From ZLKRG08 sp964654815 (GTDB lineage Bacteria; Actinomycetota; Actinomycetes; Nanopelagicales; Nanopelagicaceae): 14,107 bases of DNA. Below the pieces are notes generated by a model that was not told where the DNA came from, made no database searches, and saw nothing but the letters and a program-made list of their open reading frames with translations. How positions within the stretch are numbered: the stretch's first letter is position 1; every line of letters begins with the position of its first letter. Positions 1-6,654 of this stretch are shown one piece after another. The position numbers and the translations under genes are program-made. The stretch lies in the NCBI GenBank assembly GCA_964654815.1, contig CAZZLH010000031.1, forward strand, positions 1 through 14,107. Reading direction: 5' to 3'.

Positions 1-54
1 TAGAGCACTTCCTTGACATGGAAGGGGTCACTGGTTCGATCCCAGTATCGTCCA
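1..54 (+). tRNA. tRNA-Val (anticodon GAC), 3' part
   Basis: The visible part starts in the D-loop. It shows D-stem 3' strand GAGC (3-6), anticodon stem CTTCC/GGAAG (8-12 with 20-24), a seven-base loop TTGACAT with anticodon GAC at 15-17, T-stem ACTGG/CCAGT (30-34 with 42-46) around TTCGATC, and the acceptor 3' strand ATCGTCC (47-53) with discriminator A at 54. About 20 bases of the 5' end lie outside the window. CCA is not encoded (CAC follows the discriminator), as is common in actinobacteria. It should read GUC/GUU valine codons. The convergent hydrolase gene ends only 11 bp away. Confidence 0.93.
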
Positions 55-65
55 CACATAAGTGA

Positions 66-791
66 TTATGCAATACCTTTTTTACTCAAGAATTGCTTTA
101 TACGATCTTTGCCCACTGCTTTGATATCTGGACCATGGGTGAAAGCTAAGTTCCTGAAATCCAAATCCAAGAACCTGTGGGCCGTATCTTTTGATTGTTG
201 GTAATTAACACAGAAACCGCTGAAGGACCAAGTTAATCGAGAGGTCATATTCCAGATTGAGTCGCCAGTGATCAATGTTTGGCTTGCCAAATGTAAAAGC
301 GAGATGTGCCCTTCAGTGTGACCGGGCGTATGAATTACGCTGATGCCTCCGGCAACATCGATTAGATCCCCATCTTGTAACTTCTTAGTAATTTCAAATT
401 TTTCATATTTTGCCTTTTCACTCGAACCAGAGATGCGAGCCATGATTCTTCCGGCCGTTGTAGAGGTATCTGTACTGGGAGTTAAACCTGCTGCTACATA
501 AGGAGCATCAAGCTCGTGCATTGACACCTCTTTTGCCTGGCTAAGCGAAATGAATTCCGCAGCCCCTCCTACATGATCGTCATGTGCGTGAGTCAAGATC
601 ACATTCATCACATCTTTTGGATGCTTACCAATTGACGCAAGCCCTTCCACTATCTGCTTAGGAGCTGTCTTCAATCCACAATCGACTAAAGCCACAGAGC
701 CATCTGGATTTACGAAGGCGTATGAATTTATAAATGAACCAAGGGTCTTAATTCGATAGACATTATCGGCAAGTTTTATCGCGGCGGGCAT
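66..791 (-). CDS. Metallo-beta-lactamase fold hydrolase
   Basis: A 241-aa soluble protein with all metal-site landmarks of the MBL fold. THAHDDH at 67-73 gives His68, His70, Asp72 and His73; the HTPGHTEGH segment gives His158; TGD gives Asp177; FTHG gives His219. This is a complete dinuclear metal site, normally zinc. The family includes glyoxalase II-like thioesterases, lactonases and RNases. There is no signal peptide, and the short C-terminus fits a small cytosolic hydrolase of general type. The substrate cannot be read from sequence. The start ATG at 791 has no Shine-Dalgarno, but TATGCT lies 6 nt upstream, which suits a leaderless mRNA. It is divergent from the nitroreductase (37-bp spacer) and convergent with the tRNA. 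Confidence 0.9.
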   Translation of the reverse strand: MPAAIKLADNVYRIKTLGSFINSYAFVNPDGSVALVDCGLKTAPKQIVEGLASIGKHPKDVMNVILTHAHDDHVGGAAEFISLSQAKEVSMHELDAPYVAAGLTPSTDTSTTAGRIMARISGSSEKAKYEKFEITKKLQDGDLIDVAGGISVIHTPGHTEGHISLLHLASQTLITGDSIWNMTSRLTWSFSGFCVNYQQSKDTAHRFLDLDFRNLAFTHGPDIKAVGKDRIKQFLSKKGIA

Positions 792-797
792 GAGAGA

Positions 798-803
798 AGC
801 ATA
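798..803 (-). promoter_or_regulatory. Putative -10 box (TATGCT) of the MBL hydrolase gene
   Basis: The minus strand reads TATGCT, which fits TAnnnT and matches 4 of 6 bases of TATAAT. It ends 6 nt before the ATG at 791, so transcription would begin at or next to the start codon. There is no recognisable -35. It rests mainly on the repeated pattern in this window. Confidence 0.4.
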
Positions 804-816
804 TGATTCTTTGAAG

Positions 817-822
817 TAGCAT
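817..822 (+). promoter_or_regulatory. Putative -10 box (TAGCAT) of the nitroreductase gene
   Basis: TAGCAT fits TAnnnT and ends 6 nt before the GTG at 829, suggesting a leaderless transcript. A competing candidate is TATGAT at 802-807 (5 of 6 to TATAAT), which would give a leader of roughly 15 nt and would overlap the -10 box of the divergent gene. The sequence does not decide between them. Confidence 0.35.
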
Positions 823-828
823 TAATAG

Positions 829-1575
829 GTGGCAACTAATCAAGATGGCGCATGGATTTCGGATTTTCTCGCGTCACGACGCTCTACCCGAGACTTTCTG
901 CCGACACCTGTTCCAGAGGAATTACTAAATCAGATTCTCTCTGATGCCTTAACCGCTCCGAGTTGGTCCAACACTCGACCATTTAAGGTTGCTGTTGCAA
1001 CGGGACCGGTTAGAGATCGAATAAGTCAAGAATTTCTAAATCGCTGGAACGCGCTATCTAGTGGTATGCGCGGTGGCCTATTTAGCAAAATCAAAATGGT
1101 GCTTAAGCGCTATGGTCTACCGACTAGCAATCGATTCATTGTTAAACCATACGTTGCCGAATTGAAACCTCGAGCCCAACGCGTTGGCAGCGAACTCTAT
1201 GGCTTGCTTGGAATTCAACGTGGCGATCGCGTCGCACGCGACAAGCAATGGGGCAAGAACTACGAGTTCTTCGGAGCGCCAGTAATACTCTTTATTTACA
1301 TTCATAAGAGCCTTCACATTTTTGCAGCATGTGATGCTGGGTTAATGATGGAGAATCTGATGCTCTCGGCTCATGGCCATGGTCTAGGTACCTGCGCCAT
1401 GGGGGCCGTGAGCATTTGGGATGATGCGATCAGGGAAGAATTCGAAGTTTCCAAAGATTATCGACTTCTCTGTGGACTTGCTGTTGGATACCCCAGCAAT
1501 CAACCTGTGAATTCATTTAAAGCCAACCGATTGAGCGTTGACGAACTCGTGATAAAGCCAAAAAATTTGGATTAG
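829..1575 (+). CDS. Nitroreductase family FMN-dependent oxidoreductase
   Basis: A 248-aa cytosolic flavoprotein of the nitroreductase family, which uses FMN and NAD(P)H to reduce nitro compounds, quinones or similar acceptors. Landmarks: RRSTRDF at 17-23 (FMN phosphate-binding arginines), PSWSNTRP at 44-51 (second conserved FMN-contact region), a middle insertion of about 70 residues, GLGTCAMGA at 185-193, and GYP near 220. The natural substrate is unknown. The GTG at 829 is the only sensible start because an in-frame TAG lies directly before it. The ABC ATPase starts 27 bp after the stop, so co-transcription is possible, although that gene also has its own good -10 box. Confidence 0.9.
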   Translation: MATNQDGAWISDFLASRRSTRDFLPTPVPEELLNQILSDALTAPSWSNTRPFKVAVATGPVRDRISQEFLNRWNALSSGMRGGLFSKIKMVLKRYGLPTSNRFIVKPYVAELKPRAQRVGSELYGLLGIQRGDRVARDKQWGKNYEFFGAPVILFIYIHKSLHIFAACDAGLMMENLMLSAHGHGLGTCAMGAVSIWDDAIREEFEVSKDYRLLCGLAVGYPSNQPVNSFKANRLSVDELVIKPKNLD

Positions 1576-1595
1576 CACCCTGCAACTACTAAAAT
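1567..1595 (+). promoter_or_regulatory. Putative promoter of the ABC transporter operon
   Basis: TTGGAT at 1567-1572 (3 of 6 to the -35 consensus), a 17-bp spacer, then TAAAAT at 1590-1595 (5 of 6 to the -10 consensus). The -10 ends 7 nt before the GTG at 1603, so the mRNA would be leaderless. The -35 lies inside the end of the nitroreductase gene. Confidence 0.5.
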
Positions 1596-1602
1596 CTCGC
1601 AA

Positions 1603-2598
1603 GTGAAGAGCGTGATTGCAGAAAACCTTGTCAAAACTTATGACAAAGGGAAAGTCAAAGCTCTCGATGGATTAAATCTCGATGTCGAAGAAGGTACCGT
1701 CCTTGGCGTGCTTGGGCCAAATGGGGCCGGTAAAACTACGACGGTTCGAATCCTCGCCACACTACTTACTCCAGATTCAGGTCACGCCACTGTCGCTGGA
1801 ATTGATGTAATCAAGAACCCCGGAAAGGTTCGAGAAGTTATCGGCCTTTCGGGCCAATATGCAGCGGTTGATGAGACTCTAACCGGTTGGGATAACTTGG
1901 TGATGTTTAGCCGTCTTTACCACCTCTCTCCTGCTGCCGCTAAGAAACGCGCCACTGAATTGCTCGAACAATTCTCTTTAACAGATGCCGCAAAGCGCCC
2001 GATCCGAACTTATTCAGGTGGCATGCGAAGACGCTTGGATCTAGCTGCCTCATTGATCGTCAGACCAAAGATCCTCTTCTTGGATGAACCGACCACTGGG
2101 CTTGACCCACGCGGCAGACAAGAGATGTGGGGCGTCATTGAAGCGCTAGTAAAGGATGGCACCACTCTGCTTTTGACTACGCAATATCTGGAAGAGGCCG
2201 ATCAATTAGCTGATGAGATCGCAGTTATCGATCAAGGCAAAGTTATTGCGCGTGGAAGTTCTGATCATTTAAAGCGCCAAGTTGGTGGAGAGCGTTTAGA
2301 AATAATCGTTGAGAGCCAAGATTTGAGAAAGGCAACGGAGATCGTCGAGCGAGTAAGCGGCGGCAAAGCTTTGGTTGATGAAAACGCCAGACAAGTATCT
2401 GCGCCCGTAACAACTGGTTCGAAGGCGCTTATCGAAGCGGCGCGCTCTTTGGATGAGAGTGGAATACATCCCCTTGATATCGGATTAAAACGCCCCTCTT
2501 TGGATGATGTTTTTATCGCCCTAACTGGGCATGCAGCAGAAGAGAAGAAGGCTGAAGAGATAGTTGATCCAAGAGCCAGAAAGCGAAAGCAGAAATGA
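1603..2598 (+). CDS. ABC transporter ATP-binding protein, DrrA type
   Basis: A 331-aa ATPase subunit of an ABC-2 exporter, of the daunorubicin-resistance (DrrA) type. Motifs in order: Walker A GPNGAGKTT at 38-46, Q-loop Gln85, signature YSGGM at 137-141, Walker B ILFLDEP at 157-163 with Asp161 and Glu162, D-loop GLD, then TTQYLEEAD. In that last motif the usual switch histidine is Gln194, a variant I recall as common in DrrA proteins. Residues from about 230 form the extra C-terminal domain (DUF4162-like) of this group, ending in a Lys/Arg-rich tail. GTG start with a TAAAAT box 7 nt upstream. Its stop overlaps the permease start by 4 bp, so the two are translationally coupled. The exported substrate is unknown: lipid, drug or other hydrophobic compound. 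Confidence 0.93.
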   Translation: MKSVIAENLVKTYDKGKVKALDGLNLDVEEGTVLGVLGPNGAGKTTTVRILATLLTPDSGHATVAGIDVIKNPGKVREVIGLSGQYAAVDETLTGWDNLVMFSRLYHLSPAAAKKRATELLEQFSLTDAAKRPIRTYSGGMRRRLDLAASLIVRPKILFLDEPTTGLDPRGRQEMWGVIEALVKDGTTLLLTTQYLEEADQLADEIAVIDQGKVIARGSSDHLKRQVGGERLEIIVESQDLRKATEIVERVSGGKALVDENARQVSAPVTTGSKALIEAARSLDESGIHPLDIGLKRPSLDDVFIALTGHAAEEKKAEEIVDPRARKRKQK

Positions 2599-3395
2599 GA
2601 TACGCAATCTCTGATTCGTTGGTAATCACCAAGCGCCAGTTGCTGCAATTGATAAGAGTCCCTGAGGTCCTAATATTTTCAACGATCCAGCCGGTGATGT
2701 TTGTCTTGCTATTTAGATTCGTTTTTGGCGGATCGATATCGACCGGAATACCAGGGGTTGATTACGTCCAATTGTTGATGCCTGGAATCTTCGTACAAAC
2801 CGTGGCTTTCACCTTAGCTGGCACCGCAGTTGGTTTGACCGAAGATATGCAGAAGGGATTGATCGATCGTTTCAGGTCGCTACCTATCTCACGTGCAGCA
2901 GTGGTCTTCGGCCGAACTCTCGGAGATGGTGCGCTTAATATCGTGGTCTTAACCGTCATGGGAATTGCTGGATTTATAGTCGGATGGAGACCCACAACTG
3001 GAGCGCTAAATATCGCGCTGGGATTTATCTTTCTCTTGGTATTTGGTTTTTCTATGGCTTGGGTTGGCGTCTATATCGGCCTATCAGTTAGATCTGCACG
3101 AGTAGCCAATGCAGCAGTCTTTATCGCAGTATTCCCCCTTACCTTCCTGTCCAACGCATTTGCACCTACCACCGGTATGCCAAGAGCTTTGCAATATTTC
3201 GCGGAATGGAATCCAGTCTCAACCATGGTCGCGGGATGTCGTGAACTTTTTGGGGTTGTAAATAAATTCGGTGTCACTGCTAACTCATGGCCTAGCCAGA
3301 ACCCATTAGCCATGTCTTTGATCTACATGGTGCTAATCGCAGCCATATTTATCCCCTTAAGCGTTCGCAAATACATAAATAGCATCTCCAAGTAG
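2595..3395 (+). CDS. ABC-2 type transporter permease, DrrB type
   Basis: A 266-aa integral membrane protein with about six helices, the usual size and layout of an ABC-2 permease. The N-terminal cytosolic segment (residues 1-25) leads into a first helix near 29-45. The 'EDMQKGLIDRFRSLPISR' segment at about 83-100 is the conserved coupling region facing the ATPase. The hydrophobic stretches at about 107-130, 136-163 and 170-190, the 'LSNAFAPTTGMP' loop, and a last helix near 238-257 are typical of DrrB/NodJ-like permeases. It partners the preceding ATPase (ATGA overlap). The operon ends here: a hairpin begins 12 bp after the stop. Confidence 0.92.
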   Translation: MRYAISDSLVITKRQLLQLIRVPEVLIFSTIQPVMFVLLFRFVFGGSISTGIPGVDYVQLLMPGIFVQTVAFTLAGTAVGLTEDMQKGLIDRFRSLPISRAAVVFGRTLGDGALNIVVLTVMGIAGFIVGWRPTTGALNIALGFIFLLVFGFSMAWVGVYIGLSVRSARVANAAVFIAVFPLTFLSNAFAPTTGMPRALQYFAEWNPVSTMVAGCRELFGVVNKFGVTANSWPSQNPLAMSLIYMVLIAAIFIPLSVRKYINSISK

Positions 3396-3406
3396 ACCCA
3401 TGACGC

Positions 3407-3424
3407 GGTGGGGTATACCTCACC
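3407..3424. promoter_or_regulatory. 18-bp palindrome, operator or hairpin
   Basis: GGTGGGGTATACCTCACC is symmetric except for one base pair. The core GGTATACC (3412-3419) is a perfect palindrome. As RNA it would fold into a 7-bp stem with one G-U pair and loop UAUA. No T-run follows, so it would be a poor intrinsic terminator for the ABC operon. A regulator operator is equally likely. Outer arms CATGAC (3399-3404) and GTCATG (3434-3439) bracket it. Confidence 0.5.
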
Positions 3425-3434
3425 CCAAAAATGG

Positions 3435-3451
3435 TCATGAAATTTTAATGA
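3435..3451. promoter_or_regulatory. Imperfect AT-rich palindrome upstream of the LuxR-type gene
   Basis: TCATGAAATTTTAATGA has matching outer arms TCAT/ATGA and a nearly symmetric AAATTT-like core. It lies just upstream of the putative promoter of the regulator gene at 3498, where a self-regulatory operator would be expected. AT-rich palindromes also arise by chance, so this is a weak call. Confidence 0.3.
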
Positions 3452-3457
3452 ACGATA

Positions 3458-3486
3458 TGGACTGAAATTCCCAGTTTAATTAATAT
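3458..3486 (+). promoter_or_regulatory. Putative promoter of the GAF-LuxR regulator gene
   Basis: TGGACT at 3458-3463 (4 of 6 to TTGACA), a 17-bp spacer, and TAATAT at 3481-3486 (4 of 6 to TATAAT). The ATG at 3498 is 11 nt further, giving a predicted leader of only about 5 nt. Confidence 0.35.
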
Positions 3487-3497
3487 TTCTTACACAT

Positions 3498-4229
3498 ATG
3501 TTGCGCGACATGGGGCAACAGTCTTTATATGTGAAGGTAAAGCTGCTGCTTGATTTTCTGGCCTCTAAGCCAAAACGAGAAGCAATAGTCACCTACCTTT
3601 CAAAGAGCGTCTCGCCAAATGACCAGTCTTGTGCAGCAGGAACTGCCATCCTCGGTGAGGATAAATTGATTCGCACCGAATTCAGGGTTGGCACAGACAA
3701 GAGTGTTCCGAGAATTAATAATCTGCGTGCAAGCGCGGATCATCCAATCGCGATTGCGCTACGCAAGTTTCAAATCCAGTTTTATGCAATGTCAGAATCA
3801 GATAATCAAATAAATACCAAAAATAACGCTAATAAAAATGTCAAGAGAAATCAGCCAAATCGAGACTTTAAATCTGGGATTGCGATGCCTGTAACCAAGA
3901 AATTGGTCTATGGCTTTGCATTTAATCTAGACGTGAAAGATTTGAAGAAATATTCAGAATTCTTTGAATGTGTGCAGAAGTCGCTAATGCTTTATGAATC
4001 TTTAGTTAGCGAAGGACGCAGAAAGCCAATGAGCGAATCAGCGCTCGGTGATTCTATGAGTCCTAGGCAACAGATGATCCTGAAGTTGATAAAAGAGGGT
4101 AAGTCCAACCCCGAGATCGCAGATGAGTTGTCCTATAGCGTCTCCCTAATCAGACAAGAATCGATGAAGATTTACGGCAAGTTAGGCGTGACCGGGCGCA
4201 AAGAGGTTATCTCCAAAAACCAGAAGTAG
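3498..4229 (+). CDS. LuxR-type HTH regulator with GAF-like sensor domain
   Basis: A 243-aa cytosolic protein. Residues about 188-236 form a LuxR/FixJ-type helix-turn-helix: MSPRQQ opens it, EGKSNPEIADEL contains the scaffold helix, SVSLIRQESMKIYGKLGV is the recognition helix and following helix, and GRKEV closes it. Residues about 15-170 look GAF-like by pattern: 'SCAAGTAIL', 'HPIAIALRK', 'GIAMPV', 'VYGFAFNL'. An Asn/Lys-rich low-complexity linker at 99-125 interrupts this region, and its DNA is clearly more AT-rich than the rest. There is no receiver Asp site, so a phosphorelay is unlikely; a ligand, redox or light cue is possible but unsupported. Two palindromes lie upstream. The ATG at 3498 was chosen; Met5 is an alternative. 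The stop codon directly abuts the convergent MFS stop. Domain call for the HTH is firm, for GAF tentative. Confidence 0.8.
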   Translation: MLRDMGQQSLYVKVKLLLDFLASKPKREAIVTYLSKSVSPNDQSCAAGTAILGEDKLIRTEFRVGTDKSVPRINNLRASADHPIAIALRKFQIQFYAMSESDNQINTKNNANKNVKRNQPNRDFKSGIAMPVTKKLVYGFAFNLDVKDLKKYSEFFECVQKSLMLYESLVSEGRRKPMSESALGDSMSPRQQMILKLIKEGKSNPEIADELSYSVSLIRQESMKIYGKLGVTGRKEVISKNQK

Positions 4230-5396
4230 TTATTGGCCGATTTTGTTTGGCTTACCAACAATCAACCCCATCACCAATTGCAGCAGGCAAAGTACTACCG
4301 CTCCATGTATCGCGTAATTCCAGCTTCCAGATGATTCAAATAGTTTGGCCATAAATATGGGTCCTGTTGAAGAGATCAAATATCCAACCGATTGCATCAT
4401 GGTTGAGAGATTGCGCGTGGCCTCTGGTGAATCAGTTTTGGTACTACAGAGAAGTAGCGCCACTGGAAAGGCGATTGAGACCCCAATATTTGCCAAACAG
4501 AGCCAGAGAAAGATGATCGCGCCACTTTGCAACGAGATCATCACTAAGGAAAATGCAGTCAAGGCAGATACCAGTGCCAGAATCAATCTTTTATCCAAGA
4601 TTCGTTCTATGTAGTGAGGAGCAAGCAAGCCAATTAGTGATCCAACCAAACCCGCGACTGCCAGAGCCAAAGCTGCTTCATCTAATGCAAAATCTTTGGT
4701 GGTTAAAATGGTTGGCAGCCAGGTTGCTGTGGCGTAGAAAGTCATTGATTCAAAACCAAAAAAGAAGACCAGAGCCCAAGCCATGGGGCTTCTTGCCACA
4801 CCACTTCGCCAAAATATCGGCGTTGGAGGTTGCTTCTGCTCTGCCCTTCTGCCGCTCTGACCTCGCCAGTAAATCGCAGTCATTAGCGCCAGAACCATCC
4901 AAGGGATCATCGATAAGCGCCAAGACAAGTTGGATAATTCAGCAAGTGGCACGCTAATTGCTGTTGCCAATGCTGCCGTAACTCCCATGATGGTTACGTA
5001 GGCTCCAGTCATGAAACCGGCATCATTGACGGCATTAACTTTCACCCAGACGGGAATTTCATAATTGAGTACCGCGATCGATACACCCATCAGAAAAGTA
5101 AATAGAAATAAGCCGATCACGCCGGTAAATGCACGTGCGATCAATCCTATAGAGAGCGCAGTAAGGGCCCATGTAATGATCCGACTGCTAGTGCCCAATT
5201 TACTGATTAATCCCATGAGAAGACTGGTGCCGGAATAACAGGCCAGCGGGATTGCAGCCAAGAATGAGATCTCCAAATTGGTTAAATCGAAGTAGCTCTT
5301 AATTATGGGAATTAAAGGCGCTATCAAAACTAGACCAGCTCGCATATTCAGGGCGGCCAGAAATATTGGCAGCCCTAATTTCAATCGCGTTAACAT
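4230..5396 (-). CDS. MFS transporter, CynX/NimT-like
   Basis: A 388-aa major facilitator protein with about 12 hydrophobic helices and a short central cytosolic loop near 182-195 ('GQSGRRAEQKQ'). The first helix carries 'AALNMRAGLVLIAPLIP', the LN-R-A pattern typical of the CynX/NimT (cyanate / 2-nitroimidazole permease) subfamily. The length fits that family (about 390-400). The substrate is not deducible; known members move small anions or nitroimidazoles. The start is 27 bp downstream of the UPF0114 stop with no leaderless-type -10 box, so it is probably the last gene of a three-gene minus-strand operon. Confidence 0.85.
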   Translation of the reverse strand: MLTRLKLGLPIFLAALNMRAGLVLIAPLIPIIKSYFDLTNLEISFLAAIPLACYSGTSLLMGLISKLGTSSRIITWALTALSIGLIARAFTGVIGLFLFTFLMGVSIAVLNYEIPVWVKVNAVNDAGFMTGAYVTIMGVTAALATAISVPLAELSNLSWRLSMIPWMVLALMTAIYWRGQSGRRAEQKQPPTPIFWRSGVARSPMAWALVFFFGFESMTFYATATWLPTILTTKDFALDEAALALAVAGLVGSLIGLLAPHYIERILDKRLILALVSALTAFSLVMISLQSGAIIFLWLCLANIGVSIAFPVALLLCSTKTDSPEATRNLSTMMQSVGYLISSTGPIFMAKLFESSGSWNYAIHGAVVLCLLQLVMGLIVGKPNKIGQ

Positions 5397-5423
5397 CTGA
5401 AAGCGCTAGCTACTGAAGAAGTC

Positions 5424-5954
5424 TTACCCGTGTACCCCTTCGAACTTCCGTTGATCTGCAATCCAATCCATGAGCGCAAAGAGCACGCCGGAAACCACGA
5501 AAGTCAGATGTATGAAGACTCGCCATCTGGTGCCATCGGTAACCATCGCAGCGCCACCTAATTCAATGAAGTCCTTGAGCAATTCGATTACGGAGATCGC
5601 AACCAAAGATCCAATCAATTTGATTTTTAAGCCACTGAAATCGATGGTACCCATCCAGTGTGGCCGATCATTGGAGTTCCGCGCCTCATCGATGCGGGAA
5701 ACGAAGTTCTCGTAACCGGCGAAAATAACCATGAGAATCAGATTCGAAAGCAGGGTTAGATCCAATAGCGCCAGCAGATCCAAAGTGAATTCGTGGGCAT
5801 CTATCGCACCAGTGTGCGATGCCAATTTCCAGAAATCAAGCGCGAAGCGGTAGACCAGCAGAACCAAAGCCCCAACCAAACCCAGATAGAGCGGCGAGAG
5901 CAAAAATCTTGATCTAAAGAGAATCTTTTCTAACAAGTTATTTACGAAATCCAT
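5424..5954 (-). CDS. UPF0114 (YqhA-like) membrane protein
   Basis: A 176-aa protein with four predicted membrane helices (about 18-40, 58-80, 108-127, 147-165). The family signatures are clear: 'SRFLLSPLYLGL' at 15-26 and 'LILMVIFAGYENFVSRID' around 72-89, followed by the conserved 'WMGTIDFSGLKIKL' and a 'KDF' segment. Members are widespread in bacteria, with no settled biochemical function. It lies between the TRIC-type channel (52-bp gap) and the MFS gene (27-bp gap), all on one strand. TAGCCT lies 6 nt before the ATG, so it may have its own leaderless promoter. Confidence 0.88.
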   Translation of the reverse strand: MDFVNNLLEKILFRSRFLLSPLYLGLVGALVLLVYRFALDFWKLASHTGAIDAHEFTLDLLALLDLTLLSNLILMVIFAGYENFVSRIDEARNSNDRPHWMGTIDFSGLKIKLIGSLVAISVIELLKDFIELGGAAMVTDGTRWRVFIHLTFVVSGVLFALMDWIADQRKFEGVHG

Positions 5955-5960
5955 AACTTA

Positions 5961-5966
5961 AGGCTA
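5961..5966 (-). promoter_or_regulatory. Putative -10 box (TAGCCT) of the UPF0114 gene
   Basis: The minus strand reads TAGCCT, fitting TAnnnT but only 3 of 6 to TATAAT, ending 6 nt before the ATG at 5954. It is weak alone and listed because the spacing matches the other starts in the window. The short 52-bp gap also holds GGCT-AGC-AGCC, too short a stem to call a terminator. Confidence 0.28.
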
Positions 5967-6006
5967 CCTCTCACCCACTTACCCGGCTGCTAGCCACTCG
6001 GAATGA

Positions 6007-6609
6007 CTAGTTGATTCTAGGCAGATTTATCCGATATTTGACGGACAGGAGTCGAACTATGACAACCAAGCCACCACTTAAAAGCGCGCGATACAAAGTC
6101 GAAAGCTCAGTCTGATAGAGCGAAGCACACAAGAGCGCACCGATTAAGGAAGAAGTTCCAATTGTTTCGCGATGCAGCAGAATTGGTGGGATTTGGCAGA
6201 GCACATCTCTGACCAATCCACCCAATACTGCAGAGAGCACTCCCAAAATCACGGCTCCAAGAACACCAACTTCTTTCTCCATTGATAGATCAACCGCTGC
6301 AACTACGGCTACCGCAAGGGAAATTGAATCAAGTACAAGAATAAATTTTCCGACCGGACCCTTAGTTTTTAGAATAATGGTGATCAAAACTGCCACCAAC
6401 ACCGCTACATTCAAATAGGGATCGGTCAGCCAAACTGGCTTCTCTTGGAGCACCAGGTTACGGAACGTGCCTCCAGTAAGAGCTGAAACAGCGCCCACAA
6501 ATGCAATCCCGCCGTAATCCATTCCCTTTGAAGCAGCAACTCGCGCACCCACTAGCGCAAATGCAAAGGTTGAGATGTAGTCAAGGATTTGCAGCGCGCT
6601 CAATTGCAT
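6007..6609 (-). CDS. Trimeric intracellular cation channel (TRIC/UPF0126) family protein
   Basis: A 200-aa membrane protein with the internal two-repeat architecture of the TRIC/UPF0126 (YicG-like) family. Each repeat has three helices with a Gly-kinked middle one: 'GGTFRNLVL' at 46-54 and 'GGLVRDVL' at 130-137. The linker 'VLDSISLAVAVVAAVDLS' begins repeat two. A seventh helix is near 176-190. Prokaryotic TRIC proteins form trimeric K+/Na+ channels in the inner membrane. In repeat one the usual GGG-x-x-RD is GGTFRN, so Asn51 replaces the Asp. The start ATG at 6609 has AAAGGA directly in front. It is divergent from the DUF3046 gene and leads the TRIC-UPF0114-MFS run. Confidence 0.9.
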   Translation of the reverse strand: MQLSALQILDYISTFAFALVGARVAASKGMDYGGIAFVGAVSALTGGTFRNLVLQEKPVWLTDPYLNVAVLVAVLITIILKTKGPVGKFILVLDSISLAVAVVAAVDLSMEKEVGVLGAVILGVLSAVLGGLVRDVLCQIPPILLHRETIGTSSLIGALLCASLYQTELSTLYRALLSGGLVVIVRLLSVKYRINLPRIN

Positions 6610-6613
6610 TCCT

Positions 6614-6646
6614 TTGACGATGAATTCATAGTGGCAATACTAGACT
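6614..6646 (+). promoter_or_regulatory. Putative promoter of the DUF3046 gene
   Basis: TTGACG at 6614-6619 (5 of 6 to TTGACA). Two -10 candidates follow: AATACT at 6636-6641 (16-bp spacer, 4 of 6) and TAGACT at 6641-6646 (4 of 6, ending 8 nt before the GTG at 6655, but a 21-bp spacer). The second matches the leaderless pattern, the first the classical spacing. Both support the short start at 6655. Confidence 0.4.
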
Positions 6647-6654
6647 GGCGAATC

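Noticed and set aside
66..90. Terminator for the tRNA from the T-run near 78-83
   Set aside because: The T-run is present, but no convincing GC-rich hairpin precedes it.
1603..2598. Inactive ABC ATPase because the switch His is Gln194
   Set aside because: TTQYLEEAD is, as far as I recall, usual in DrrA-type ATPases; Walker A, Walker B and the signature are intact.
3407..3424. Classical intrinsic terminator for the ABC operon
   Set aside because: The stem is acceptable but no T-run follows in either direction, so I list it only as a palindrome or hairpin.
4553..4957. 134-aa plus-strand frame inside the MFS gene
   Set aside because: It lies antisense to a clear 12-helix transporter and its translation has no domain-like pattern.
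6589..6654. N-terminal extension of the DUF3046 frame from the ATG at 6589
   Set aside because: It overlaps the divergent TRIC gene start, is unlike the family N-terminus, and places the promoter-like TTGACG inside the coding region.
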